DNA from: Candidatus Latescibacterota bacterium
GTDB taxonomy: Bacteria; Latescibacterota; 4484-107
Direction of reading: 5' to 3'
Length of the DNA stretch: 9,889 nucleotides
Assembly: GCA_030613045.1 (NCBI GenBank)
Contig: JAUWMS010000052.1
Span: 1-9,889, forward strand
Shown: positions 1 to 6,141 of the stretch, one piece after another
Numbering within the stretch: position 1 is the stretch's first letter
Layout of the letters: every line of letters starts with the position of its first letter
The notes under the pieces: model-generated
Told to the model about the DNA's origin: nothing
What the model saw: only the letters and a program-made list of their open reading frames with translations
Database searches by the model: none
Position numbers and translations under genes: made by a program

Positions 1-1
1 G

Positions 2-658
2 AGCGCGGTGGGGGCGCGATTATTTTACGTGATTCCTCATTGGGAGGAATTTTCGGGGCATCCCTGGGACGTCATCAATCCGTTTCAAAACGGGGAGGTG
101 GGAATCGCGGGATTGACGCTGTATGGCGGACTGATATTGGCGGTGGTCGTGGGCATTTGGTTCGCGAGGCGGCATCACATGCCTGTGTGGCGCGTGACCG
201 ATGCGATGGCGCCTGCGGGTGCATCGGGGATTTTTCTCACGCGGATCGGGTGTTTTTTGAACGGATGTTGCTTCGGAAAGCCGAGCGCCGTCTGCTGGGC
301 GATGACCTTTCCAAGAAACAGCGCGGCGGGCTATCTGTTTCCAAACACGCCGATTCATCCGACTCAGTTGTATTCGTCGTTATACGGGTTGGCGATCTTT
401 GGGATCCTCTTGTTTCTCGAGCGGTTCAAGCGCTTCGATGGGTTCACCTTCTGGGTCTTCATTTTACTGTACTCGGTGGCGCGCTTCGCGGTGGATTTCG
501 TGCGGTATTACGAGGAGAGTATGACGCTGTTTCACGTGGGAGACGTGGGGATATCGCTGAATCAGGCCATCAGCGTGGGAGGTTTCGTGCTGGCTTGGGT
601 GATGCTGTTTGTGTTGAGAAAAAGGGACGCTTCTTCGCCACGGATCGCCACGGAATAA
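2..658 (+). CDS. lgt: Prolipoprotein diacylglyceryl transferase, 5'-truncated by window edge
   Basis: Lgt moves a diacylglyceryl group from phosphatidylglycerol to the lipobox cysteine of prolipoproteins, the first step of lipoprotein maturation, in the inner membrane. The visible 218 codons start at the G-A-R-L-F-Y segment, which matches G-G-R-I-G-Y near residue 75 of E. coli Lgt, so roughly the first quarter of the gene lies outside the window; the GTG at nt 8 is internal and not a start. Seen: L-Y-G-G-L-I (Y where E. coli has His103), R-I-G-C-F-L-N-G-C-C-F-G-K around nt 245-285 (the Arg and Asn of the family core), H-P-T-Q-L-Y, the late R-F-A-V-D-F-V-R (equivalent of essential Arg239), and several hydrophobic segments. 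The N-G-C-C-F-G version is common outside the Proteobacteria. The last ten codons overlap a CGCCACGGA tandem repeat, so the C-terminal tail is probably repeat-derived. Family assignment is firm. Confidence 0.95.
   Translation, partial: SAVGARLFYVIPHWEEFSGHPWDVINPFQNGEVGIAGLTLYGGLILAVVVGIWFARRHHMPVWRVTDAMAPAGASGIFLTRIGCFLNGCCFGKPSAVCWAMTFPRNSAAGYLFPNTPIHPTQLYSSLYGLAIFGILLFLERFKRFDGFTFWVFILLYSVARFAVDFVRYYEESMTLFHVGDVGISLNQAISVGGFVLAWVMLFVLRKRDASSPRIATE
636..655 (+). repeat. Tandem CGCCACGGAT / CGCCACGGAA inside the 3' end of lgt
   Basis: Two adjacent 10-mers, CGCCACGGAT (636-645) and CGCCACGGAA (646-655), differ only in the last base. They encode the final residues of Lgt and lie directly before its TAA (656-658). 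The CACGGAT core recurs at 701-707 and 720-726 in the following gap, and reversed near 832-838. This looks like one dispersed repeat family that reaches into the gene. Confidence 0.75.
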
Positions 659-700
659 CACAGCGCGGCAAAGTCGAAAAAAAAACCAAAAGCAATGGGA

Positions 701-850
701 CACGGATTACACGAATTTTCACGGATCAAACAAAGTAACTGCAAATGAAAATCCGAACAAGCCAACCCATTCTCGCTCTACAAAAATTTTGCCAAAAAAA
801 CAAGGTCTTGCAGGTCAGTAGCACAGAAAGTATCCGTGGTTTTCCGTGTA
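701..850. repeat. Imperfect inverted pair of CACGGAT-type repeats in the lgt-ftsY gap
   Basis: The 261-bp gap between lgt and ftsY (659-919) has no gene. Its left part reads CACGGATTACACG then TCACGGAT (701-726). Its right part, 832-850, is the reverse complement of a related sequence: 708-726 and the complement of 832-850 agree at 14 of 19 positions, with TACACG and CACGGAT identical. Between them lie A-rich, otherwise featureless bases. I recall CACGGATTACACGGAT-like elements as widespread intergenic repeats in environmental bacteria, but have not checked this. Confidence 0.6.
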
Positions 851-855
851 CTTCC

Positions 856-879
856 GGGGGAAAAGTATGCCATTCCCCC
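856..879 (+). other. Hairpin in the ftsY leader
   Basis: GGGGGAA (856-862) is followed after ten bases by its exact reverse complement TTCCCCC (873-879). The GC-rich seven-pair stem sits about 40 bp before the ftsY start. No T-run follows, so it is not a typical intrinsic terminator; it may shape the leader mRNA or be part of a repeat. Function unknown. Confidence 0.4.
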
Positions 880-919
880 TTGGTGAAGAAAATCTTTGAG
901 AGATGAGGAGTTCAAACGT

Positions 920-1846
920 ATGATGGGTAAGTTTCTGGGACGGCTGCGTGCGGGATTGTCGAAGACGCGGGAGGGGTTGCTTCGGCGGATCAACGAGGTG
1001 GTTGGCGGACGGAGCAAAATCGATGAGGCGTTATTGGAGGAAATCGAGGAGGTGCTGATCGAGGCGGACGTGGGCGTCGGGCCGACGACCAAGATCATCG
1101 AAGGGATACGGGATCGGGTGAAGGAGGAGCGGATCAGGGACCCGGATCGGATTCAGGGATTGTTGAAGGATGAGGTGATGCGGCTTTTTGAGGAGTGCGG
1201 AGTCGAGGGGGCAGACAAACTTCCGGCGGATCATTCTCCGCTGGTGATTATGATGGTGGGCGTCAACGGAGTGGGGAAGACGACGACCATTGGAAAGCTG
1301 GCGCAAAAATACGCGGACGAAGGGAAAAAAGTGCTCTTGGCGGCGTCCGATACCTTTCGGGCCGCGGCGATTGAGCAGTTGGCGATCTGGGCCGATCGGA
1401 CGGGCGCGGATCTCGTGCGCCATCATAACGGGGCGGATCCGGCTTCGGTGGCGTTCGATGCGCTTGCAGCGGCGGAGGCCCGGGGAGTGGACGTGGTGAT
1501 CGTGGATACGGCCGGCCGGCTGCATACGAAGGTGAATTTGATGGAGGAACTCGGAAAGATCCACCGGGTATTGGGAAAACGGATACCCGGAGCGCCCCAC
1601 GAGGTGCTGTTGGTGTTGGATGCGACGACGGGCCAAAATGCAATTTCACAGGCCCGCAAGTTCGATGCCATCGTGCACGTGACGGGGATCGTGCTGGCCA
1701 AGTTGGACGGGACGGCCAAGGGAGGCGTGGTGATCGGCATCAGGGATACGCTGGATATTCCGGTGCAATGGATCGGGATCGGAGAGCAGGCGGAGGATTT
1801 GCGAAGATTCGAGCCGACGGAATTTGTGGAGGCGTTGTTGGGATAA
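920..1846 (+). CDS. ftsY: Signal recognition particle receptor FtsY (SRP GTPase)
   Basis: FtsY is the membrane-side receptor for ribosome-SRP complexes; its GTPase pairs with that of Ffh to deliver nascent membrane proteins to the translocon. Numbered from ATG 920 (308 aa): helical N domain about 1-105; P-loop G-V-N-G-V-G-K-T 114-121; D-T-F-R-A-A-A-I-E-Q-L 144-154; D-T-A-G-R 196-200; A-K-L-D 260-263 as the G4 element (family T/A-K-L-D); and the C-terminal G-I-G-E-Q-A-E-D-L-R closing motif. The long acidic A domain of E. coli FtsY is absent, as in many bacteria. Start choice: an in-frame TTG at 896 exists, but GAGGAG (905-910) is well spaced for ATG 920, and the protein from there begins like the usual short NG form. 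No convincing promoter was found in the gap upstream. The gene is followed after 69 bp by folB, probably in one transcript. Confidence 0.97.
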   Translation: MMGKFLGRLRAGLSKTREGLLRRINEVVGGRSKIDEALLEEIEEVLIEADVGVGPTTKIIEGIRDRVKEERIRDPDRIQGLLKDEVMRLFEECGVEGADKLPADHSPLVIMMVGVNGVGKTTTIGKLAQKYADEGKKVLLAASDTFRAAAIEQLAIWADRTGADLVRHHNGADPASVAFDALAAAEARGVDVVIVDTAGRLHTKVNLMEELGKIHRVLGKRIPGAPHEVLLVLDATTGQNAISQARKFDAIVHVTGIVLAKLDGTAKGGVVIGIRDTLDIPVQWIGIGEQAEDLRRFEPTEFVEALLG

Positions 1847-1851
1847 AACAG

Positions 1852-1897
1852 AGAACTGCGGATTAGGACGGAGGAATCAAAAGTAATCCGCGGTTCT
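1852..1897 (+). repeat. 14-bp stem-loop between ftsY and folB
   Basis: Bases 1852-1865 pair throughout with 1884-1897 (13 Watson-Crick pairs and one T-G wobble), leaving an 18-base loop that contains GGAGG (1870-1874). No T-run follows, so it is not a standard terminator, and the loop GGAGG has no start codon at usable distance. It fills most of the 69-bp gap. It may be a palindromic intergenic repeat or an mRNA processing or stability element; the sequence alone does not decide. Confidence 0.6.
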
Positions 1898-1915
1898 GAA
1901 GAGTTGAGGCGGATC

Positions 1916-2272
1916 GTGGACATTTTGCGCTTGAAGAATATGACCTTTTTCGGATACCACGGAGTGCGCCCGGAGGAGCGGGAGTTGGGACAGCGGTTCG
2001 AGGTGGACGTGGAGATGGCGTACGAGATGGCGCGCGCAGCCGCTTCGGATCACGTCGGGGATGCCATAAATTACCAGACGGTCTATGAGGCCATCGAGGC
2101 TGTGGTGACCGGAGAGGCCGTGCATCTGTTGGAGGCTTTGGCGTCGAGGATCGCCGAAACGGTGATGAAACGATTTCCCGCACAGCGGGCCATAGTCCGG
2201 GTGCGAAAGATGCACCCTCCGATTCCGGGCTTTACGGGATGTGCGGAGGTAGAAGTGGTGAGAAAAAGGTAA
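1916..2272 (+). CDS. folB: Dihydroneopterin aldolase
   Basis: FolB converts 7,8-dihydroneopterin to 6-hydroxymethyl-7,8-dihydropterin plus glycolaldehyde in cytoplasmic folate synthesis; its product is the FolK substrate, and folK is the next gene. Numbered from GTG 1916 (118 aa, a usual length): M-T-F-F-G-Y-H-G-V at 9-17, Glu21 in the position of the substrate-binding Glu22 of S. aureus FolB, L-G-Q-R-F at 24-28, Tyr53 (equivalent of Tyr54), the L-L-E-A-L-A-S-R-I-A segment, and Lys98 before P-P-I-P-G (equivalent of catalytic Lys100). Start choice: a longer frame begins at TTG 1904, but GTG 1916 has GAGG (1906-1909) at good spacing and gives M-D-I-L-R-L, lining up with the M-D-x family start. 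The gene lies 69 bp after ftsY behind a stem-loop. folP and folE are not in the window. Confidence 0.94.
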   Translation: MDILRLKNMTFFGYHGVRPEERELGQRFEVDVEMAYEMARAAASDHVGDAINYQTVYEAIEAVVTGEAVHLLEALASRIAETVMKRFPAQRAIVRVRKMHPPIPGFTGCAEVEVVRKR

Positions 2273-2283
2273 GAAGCATTGCC

Positions 2284-2316
2284 AAGATTTCAAAGATTTC
2301 AAAGATTTCAAAGATT
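2284..2316 (+). repeat. 9-bp tandem repeat (AAGATTTCA, three units plus partial)
   Basis: Just after folB, AAGATTTCA occurs three times without change (2284-2310) and a fourth unit begins at 2311. The reading frame through it (K-I-S-K-I-S) is an artefact of the 9-bp period. It is followed by GATTGCCTCCC (2322-2332), which recurs exactly at 2482-2492, just before the second 9-bp array of the same gap. The rest of this 293-bp gap is AT-rich near 2385-2415, and I found no convincing promoter there. Confidence 0.85.
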
Positions 2317-2418
2317 GTTAGGATTGCCTCCCCACTTCCCACTCCCTCTGGAAATCTCGCCGGTTTCGGAATTCAGGCAAAGGAAACATTTAATTACTTG
2401 ATTATTTTAGAAAACGGT

Positions 2419-2450
2419 TCTCTGCGCCCTCTGCGCTCTCCGCGGTTAAA
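2419..2450 (+). repeat. Dispersed TCTCTGCG-type element, copy 1
   Basis: Two adjoining CTCTGCG units followed by CTCTCCGCGGTTAAA. Related copies occur at 4704-4723 and 7485-7516, and a diverged reversed copy at 7381-7401. All four lie in non-coding gaps. I recall elements of this kind (CTCTGCG repeats ending in GCGGTGAA) from many bacterial genomes; that is memory, not a search. Confidence 0.6.
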
Positions 2451-2500
2451 TCGGTTTTGAACCTTTTTACGAATCCATCCAGATTGCCTCCCATTTTCTC

Positions 2501-2545
2501 GCCAATTTTGGCAATTTTGGCAATCCTGGCAATTCAGGCAATGGG
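2501..2545 (+). repeat. 9-bp periodic GGCAATNNN array before folK
   Basis: Five consecutive 9-mers run from 2501 to 2545: GCCAATTTT, GGCAATTTT, GGCAATCCT, GGCAATTCA, GGCAATGGG. The period equals that of the array at 2284-2316, and GGCAATCCT is the exact reverse complement of AGGATTGCC (2320-2328), so the two arrays seem related and oppositely oriented. It ends about 20 bp before the folK start, directly upstream of its ribosome binding site. Confidence 0.8.
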
Positions 2546-2565
2546 GAGGGGAAGAGAGGCGGGGC

Positions 2566-3069
2566 ATGGTTGACGTGGTTATCTCTCTCGGATCGAATTT
2601 GGGAGATCGTCAGGGCCTGATTCATTCGGCATTGCATGCGCTTCGCGGGCTGCCGGATTCGGAGGGCTGGAAGGTTTCGTCTTTGTATGAGACCGCTCCG
2701 GTGGGGAAGACGGATCAGCCGCGTTTTTTCAATGCGGTGGTCGGGATGCGGACCGGGCTGGCAGCCAGGGTTTTATGGAAGCACTTGCAGCGGATCGAGC
2801 GGGAACTTGGGAGGGTGCGCACGGAACGCTGGGGGCCCAGGAAGATTGATCTGGATTTGATCCTGTATGGGGATCAGGTGATTGAGGAAAAGGATTTGGT
2901 GGTTCCGCATCCAAGATACCGGGAGCGGGCGTTCGTGTTGATTCCCTTGCTGGAAATCGCGCCGGAGTTGACGGATCCGGAGTCCGGAAAAAGGGTTCGG
3001 GAATTTCTCGAAGATCGGTGTGGAGGGCAGAAAGTGGCGTTGTATCTGCCCAAAAAAGTTGACGATTGA
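2566..3069 (+). CDS. folK: 2-amino-4-hydroxy-6-hydroxymethyldihydropteridine pyrophosphokinase (HPPK)
   Basis: FolK transfers pyrophosphate from ATP to 6-hydroxymethyl-7,8-dihydropterin, preparing it for dihydropteroate synthase; it uses the product of FolB, encoded upstream. The 167-aa length is normal. Seen: I-S-L-G-S-N-L-G-D-R at 6-15, Y-E-T-A-P-V-G and Q-P-R-F-F-N-A-V (pterin-binding side), and the HPPK signature R-W-G-P-R-K-I-D-L-D-L at 88-98, whose two Asp residues (95, 97) bind the Mg-ATP pair, followed by H-P-R-Y-R-E-R-A-F-V-L. ATG 2566 is preceded by purine-rich GAAGAGAGG at a suitable distance. The last codons and the TGA stop fall inside a 7-bp periodic repeat, so the extreme C-terminus is probably repeat-derived. 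It is adjacent to, not fused with, the kinase gene downstream: the two frames differ. Confidence 0.97.
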   Translation: MVDVVISLGSNLGDRQGLIHSALHALRGLPDSEGWKVSSLYETAPVGKTDQPRFFNAVVGMRTGLAARVLWKHLQRIERELGRVRTERWGPRKIDLDLILYGDQVIEEKDLVVPHPRYRERAFVLIPLLEIAPELTDPESGKRVREFLEDRCGGQKVALYLPKKVDD

Positions 3070-3114
3070 CGCTTCACGTTTTACGTTTTACGGCTCACCA
3101 CTCACCACTCCACT
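3059..3114 (+). repeat. 7-bp periodic repeat across the folK stop codon
   Basis: Eight consecutive 7-mers run from 3059: TTGACGA, TTGACGC, TTCACGT, TTTACGT, TTTACGG, CTCACCA, CTCACCA, CTCCACT. The first two overlap the end of folK and contain its TGA (3067-3069). The array fills most of the 68-bp gap and ends about ten bases before the AGGAGG of the next gene. The period is clear by eye; units drift from TTNACGN to CTCACCA. Confidence 0.8.
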
Positions 3115-3137
3115 ATGGTCTTGCAGGAGGATACTCG

Positions 3138-3779
3138 ATGGAGCGGCGCACTATCGCGGTCGAGGGGGTGATCGGCGCGGGGAAGACGAGTCTGGCGACG
3201 TTTTTGGCGAAGCGGCTGGAGGGGCGATTGGTGTTGGAGGAGGTGGAGGAGAATCCTTTTCTGTCGTTGTTTTACGAGGATCGGGAGCGGTTTGCCTTTT
3301 CGACGCAGGTTTTTTTTCTATTGAGCCGATACCGGCAGCAGCAGCAGTTGGAACAGTTGGATTTGTTCGAGCGGACGGTGGTGAGCGATTATCTTTTCGC
3401 GAAGGATCGGATTTTTGCGAGTGTCAATTTGAATGAGCAGGAGTGGGTGTTGTATGAGCGATTGGCCGGATTATTCGTTGAGAAGGCTGCGCGCCCCGAT
3501 GTGGTGATCTATCTTCAGGCGAACACGGAGACATTGATCGGTCGGATCGCACAGCGGGGCCGGGAGTATGAGCGCGATATGGAGGTGGCGTATATCCGGG
3601 CGCTCAACGAGGCGTACAATCAATTTTTCTTTCACTACACGGCATCCCCCCTGTTGGTGGTGAATACGTCGGGGATGGATTTTGCGCATCGGGAGGAGGA
3701 TTTGGAGGATGTATTCGAGCAGGTGCGGACTCCGTTTAAGGGTACGAGATATTACATTCCGATGGGAGGACAACCGTGA
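3138..3779 (+). CDS. Deoxynucleoside kinase (dAdo/dCyd/dGuo kinase family)
   Basis: Members of this family phosphorylate deoxynucleosides to 5'-monophosphates in salvage of DNA precursors. Numbered from ATG 3138 (213 aa, typical of bacterial dNKs): P-loop G-V-I-G-A-G-K-T 10-17, Glu-rich E-E-V-E-E-N-P-F 34-41 (catalytic acid region), the Gln57 segment S-T-Q-V-F-F-L-L-S-R that contacts the base, S-D-Y-L-F-A-K-D-R at 83-91 (equivalent of the E/D-R-S region), and the LID R-G-R-E-Y-E at 140-145. Start: AGGAGG (3125-3130) lies seven bases before ATG 3138; the frame is open back to 3066, but that part is the 7-bp repeat and not family-like. Its end overlaps panB by GTGA. A dNK beside folK recurs in several phyla as I recall, sometimes as a fusion. 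Substrate preference cannot be read from sequence, so no gene symbol is given. Confidence 0.92.
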   Translation: MERRTIAVEGVIGAGKTSLATFLAKRLEGRLVLEEVEENPFLSLFYEDRERFAFSTQVFFLLSRYRQQQQLEQLDLFERTVVSDYLFAKDRIFASVNLNEQEWVLYERLAGLFVEKAARPDVVIYLQANTETLIGRIAQRGREYERDMEVAYIRALNEAYNQFFFHYTASPLLVVNTSGMDFAHREEDLEDVFEQVRTPFKGTRYYIPMGGQP

Positions 3780-4579
3780 GCCGAGAAAAAATAACCACGG
3801 CGAAGCTTTTGGCGATGAAGGCGAAGGGCGAGAAGATCACAGCGCTGACGGCGTATGAATGTTTGTTTGCCCGGCTTTTGGATGAAGCGGGCGTGGATGT
3901 AATCCTCGTGGGGGATTCGTTGGGAATGGTATTTGCCGGGTATGAGACCACGCTACGGGTGACGATGGACCAGATGCTCTATCATACGAAAATCGTGACG
4001 GATGCGGTGGAGCGGGCATTGGTGGTGGGGGATATGCCGTTTATGTCGTTTCAGGTGAACGCGGAAAAGACGCTGCGGAACGCGGGGCGTTTTTTGCAGG
4101 AGGCCGGAGCCCAGGCGGTGAAGGTGGAAGGCGGGGAGGAAATGGCGGATCGGGTGCGCCGGATGGTGGATGCGGGGATTCCGGTGATGGGACATCTCGG
4201 ATTAACCCCGCAGTCCATCCACCAATTCGGCGGGTATGGGGTGCGGGCGAAGGGGGAGGCCGAGGCGCAAAAGCTGCTGCACGATGCGGAGGCGCTGGAG
4301 CAGGCCGGGGTGTTCTCCCTCGTCTTGGAAAAAATACCCCGTTTGTTGGCCAAAGAAGTGTCGGAGAAAGTCGGCGTGCCGACGATCGGGATCGGAGCCG
4401 GGCCGCATTGCGATGGGCAGATTCTGGTGACACCGGACCTCTTGGGCTTGTTCGAGCGGTTTCGGCCCAAGTTTGTGCGGCGGTATGCGGAGTTGGGGAA
4501 AGCGGCGCGGGAGGCGTGTGCGGCGTATGTGGATGATGTGAGAGGGGGAGTGTTTCCGTCGCTCGAGGAGAGTTTTTAG
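3776..4579 (+). CDS. panB: 3-methyl-2-oxobutanoate hydroxymethyltransferase (ketopantoate hydroxymethyltransferase)
   Basis: PanB makes ketopantoate from 2-oxoisovalerate and 5,10-methylene-tetrahydrofolate, the first committed step of pantothenate synthesis; its one-carbon donor ties it to the folate genes just upstream. From GTG 3776 (267 aa, usual length): T-A-Y-E 25-28, V-G-D-S-L-G-M with Asp47 (E. coli Asp45, Mg ligand), G-D-M-P-F-M-S with Asp86 (E. coli Asp84), K-V-E-G-G with Glu118 (E. coli Glu114), G-H-L-G-L-T-P-Q-S, V-L-E-K-I-P with Glu185 (E. coli Glu181, catalytic), and I-G-I-G-A-G-P-H-C-D-G-Q. The set of active-site residues is complete. The GTG overlaps the dNK stop (3776-3779), with GGGAGGA (3764-3770) as ribosome binding site, implying coupled translation. 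Confidence 0.98.
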   Translation: MSREKITTAKLLAMKAKGEKITALTAYECLFARLLDEAGVDVILVGDSLGMVFAGYETTLRVTMDQMLYHTKIVTDAVERALVVGDMPFMSFQVNAEKTLRNAGRFLQEAGAQAVKVEGGEEMADRVRRMVDAGIPVMGHLGLTPQSIHQFGGYGVRAKGEAEAQKLLHDAEALEQAGVFSLVLEKIPRLLAKEVSEKVGVPTIGIGAGPHCDGQILVTPDLLGLFERFRPKFVRRYAELGKAAREACAAYVDDVRGGVFPSLEESF

Positions 4580-4660
4580 AGGGCGGTACAGGGTTTACCG
4601 TTTATGTCCCCTTTAGAAACTTGCTGCGAAAGGGTGAGCGTGGAAAAATGGGTTTTGAAG

Positions 4661-4723
4661 TTTCACACCGTCTCACTATCTCACTTTCACACTTTCTTCC
4701 CTTTCTCTGCGTCTCTGCGGTGA
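4661..4723 (+). repeat. Pyrimidine-rich repeat block between panB and panC, including TCTCTGCG copy 2
   Basis: The 182-bp gap between panB and panC (4580-4761) has no gene. From 4661 it becomes a pyrimidine stretch with an 8-bp period (GTCTCACT, ATCTCACT, TTCACACT at 4670-4693), then TCTCTGCG-TCTCTGCGGTGA at 4704-4723, the shortest copy of the dispersed element also seen at 2419-2450 and 7485-7516. A weak five-pair stem (CGGTA 4584-4588 with TACCG 4596-4600) follows panB, too weak to call a terminator. No promoter was recognised. Confidence 0.6.
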
Positions 4724-4761
4724 GTATATGACGGTCTCTTTTCAGGTTGGAGAGGGAAGCG

Positions 4762-5616
4762 ATGTCTATTCGGGTGATCGAGCGCATTCGGGCCATGCAG
4801 GCATGGGCGGATGAAGTCCGGCGGGAGGGGAAACGGATCGGTCTGGTGCCTACGATGGGATGCTTGCACGAGGGACATCTGAGCCTGATCCGTTTGGCGC
4901 GGGAGCGAACGGACGGGGTGGTGGTGAGTATTTTCGTGAATCCGACGCAGTTTGGTCCGGGCGAGGATTTTGAGAAGTACCCGAGGACGTTCGAGCGGGA
5001 TCAAGAGCTGGTGGAGCAAGCGGGCGGCGAGGTAATTTTCACGCCGAATGTGGAGGAGATGTATCCGCCTGGGTTTTGCACGGCGGTGCAGGTGGACAAG
5101 TTGACGGAAGGGCTTTGCGGGGCTTCCCGTCCGGGGCATTTCCGGGGCGTGACCACGGTGGTGGCCAAGTTGTTGTGCGCGGTAAAACCTCACGTGGCGG
5201 TGTTCGGCCAAAAAGATTTTCAGCAGGCGGTGGTGATCCGGCGGATGGTGCGGGATTTGAATCTAAATGTGGAGATCGTGATCGCTCCCATTGTACGGGA
5301 AGCGGATGGACTGGCAATAAGTTCCCGGAATGCGTATCTTTCTCCCTCGGAGCGGAGGGTTGCGCGGGTGTTGTTTCAATCGCTGGAGAAGGCGAGAGAG
5401 CGGGTGCGGGCCGGAGAACGGGAGGCGTCCGGAATTATATCGGCGATGAAGGCGGAGATTGAGGCCAAGCCGATGGCCCGGATAGATTATATTGAAATGG
5501 TGGATGCGGAGACCATAGAGCCGGCGACGCGTGTGGAGGGTCGAGTGCTCGTGGCGTTGGCGGTCTGGATCGGGAAGACCCGGTTAATTGACAATGTGGT
5601 TCTGGAGAAAAAATAA
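4762..5616 (+). CDS. panC: Pantothenate synthetase (pantoate--beta-alanine ligase)
   Basis: PanC joins pantoate and beta-alanine through a pantoyl-adenylate, using ATP; beta-alanine comes from PanD, encoded next. From ATG 4762 (284 aa, normal): [11 protein letters not shown] at 29-39 with the H-x-G-H nucleotide motif 36-39 (Cys34 where Ala is usual, tolerable), [23 protein letters not shown] from 148, [11 protein letters not shown] with the KMSKS-like S-S-R-N 187-190, and I-D-Y-I-E near the C-terminus. Start: TTG 4747 is in frame, but GGAGAGGGA (4749-4757) sits right before ATG 4762 and would lie inside the gene if TTG were used; M-S-I-R-V-I also matches the family start. The ketopantoate reductase (panE or ilvC) needed to supply pantoate is not in the window. 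Confidence 0.97.
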   Translation: MSIRVIERIRAMQAWADEVRREGKRIGLVPTMGCLHEGHLSLIRLARERTDGVVVSIFVNPTQFGPGEDFEKYPRTFERDQELVEQAGGEVIFTPNVEEMYPPGFCTAVQVDKLTEGLCGASRPGHFRGVTTVVAKLLCAVKPHVAVFGQKDFQQAVVIRRMVRDLNLNVEIVIAPIVREADGLAISSRNAYLSPSERRVARVLFQSLEKARERVRAGEREASGIISAMKAEIEAKPMARIDYIEMVDAETIEPATRVEGRVLVALAVWIGKTRLIDNVVLEKK

Positions 5617-5627
5617 AAGGAGCAGGT

Positions 5628-5987
5628 ATGCAACGAATCATGTGCAAATCGAAACTGCATCTCGCCGTGGTGACGGATGCAAATTTGAACTATGAGGGCA
5701 GTATTACCATAGACGAGGCGCTGTTGGAAGCGGCGGATATGCTGCCTTTCGAGCGGGTGCAGGTGGTAAATTTGAATAACGGGGCGCGTTTTGAAACCTA
5801 TATTATAGTGGGCGAACGGGGATCGCGAACGATCTGTTTAAACGGCCCTGCCGCGCGGCTGGGAGAAGTAGGGGATCGGGTGATTGTGTTGTCATACTCG
5901 ATGATGAGCGACGAGGAGGCCAGGGCATATCGTCCGAAGATCATCGTATTGGGAGAGGATAATCGAATTTTGGAGCATGAGGCGTGA
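5628..5987 (+). CDS. panD: Aspartate 1-decarboxylase, pyruvoyl-dependent
   Basis: PanD decarboxylates aspartate to beta-alanine for PanC. It is made as an inactive proenzyme that cleaves itself between Gly24 and Ser25; Ser25 becomes the pyruvoyl cofactor. Here Y-E-G-S places Gly24-Ser25 exactly at the canonical positions, with Lys9, Tyr22, Arg54, Thr57 and Tyr58 (R-F-E-T-Y) also in their canonical places, and N-G-P-A-A after them. The length of 119 aa is normal. ATG 5628 has AAGGAGCAGG directly upstream, and only 11 bp separate it from panC, so the two share a transcript. It is the last gene of the run: a new promoter follows. No strong terminator was seen after it; an A/T-only type stem (6022-6028 with 6035-6041) is the only candidate. 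Confidence 0.98.
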   Translation: MQRIMCKSKLHLAVVTDANLNYEGSITIDEALLEAADMLPFERVQVVNLNNGARFETYIIVGERGSRTICLNGPAARLGEVGDRVIVLSYSMMSDEEARAYRPKIIVLGEDNRILEHEA

Positions 5988-6030
5988 TTTTGGAGCGAAT
6001 CGGATAGCGTGCGGAATAGGTAAAAAAGGG

Positions 6031-6058
6031 TTGACTTTTTTCTGAAAAGTGTTATTAT
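6031..6058 (+). promoter_or_regulatory. Sigma-70-type promoter for the UroD-like gene
   Basis: TTGACT (6031-6036) matches the -35 consensus at five of six bases. TATTAT (6053-6058) matches the -10 consensus at five of six, with a 16-bp spacer; the shifted TTATAA (6055-6060) is an alternative at 18 bp. Transcription would begin near 6065, leaving a leader of about 75 bases before ATG 6142. The region is clearly AT-richer than its surroundings. This is the only convincing promoter I found in the window. A stem AAAAAAG (6022-6028) / CTTTTTT (6035-6041) overlaps the -35 box. Confidence 0.75.
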
Positions 6059-6141
6059 AAAGAGAGTGGCGAAGGTTGGAGGTCGTGCGGAAAAGTGCTC
6101 GCGAAAACAAATATCCAACCGTACCATCCGGTGAAAACGAG

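Noticed and set aside
40..738. Long second forward frame over lgt
   Set aside because: A shadow frame of the G-rich coding strand; the Lgt frame carries all conserved motifs.
883..906. Seven-codon leader frame (M-K-K-I-F-E-R) before ftsY
   Set aside because: It has a GTG start but no ribosome binding site and no attenuator structure with it; too short to support.
896..919. TTG 896 as the ftsY start
   Set aside because: GAGGAG at 905-910 fits ATG 920, and the extra eight residues are not family-like.
1870..1874. GGAGG in the stem-loop as a ribosome binding site for folB
   Set aside because: No start codon follows at usable distance; GAGG at 1906-1909 serves GTG 1916.
2239..2460. Forward open frame of 73 codons after folB
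   Set aside because: It begins within folB and its K-I-S repeats come from the 9-bp DNA array; not a gene.
2284..2545. CRISPR array in the folB-folK gap
   Set aside because: Units are only 9 bp with no spacers between them; this is a tandem repeat.
6076..6141. TTG 6076 as the start of the UroD-like gene
   Set aside because: It would place the start about ten bases after the predicted transcription start and add residues unlike the family.
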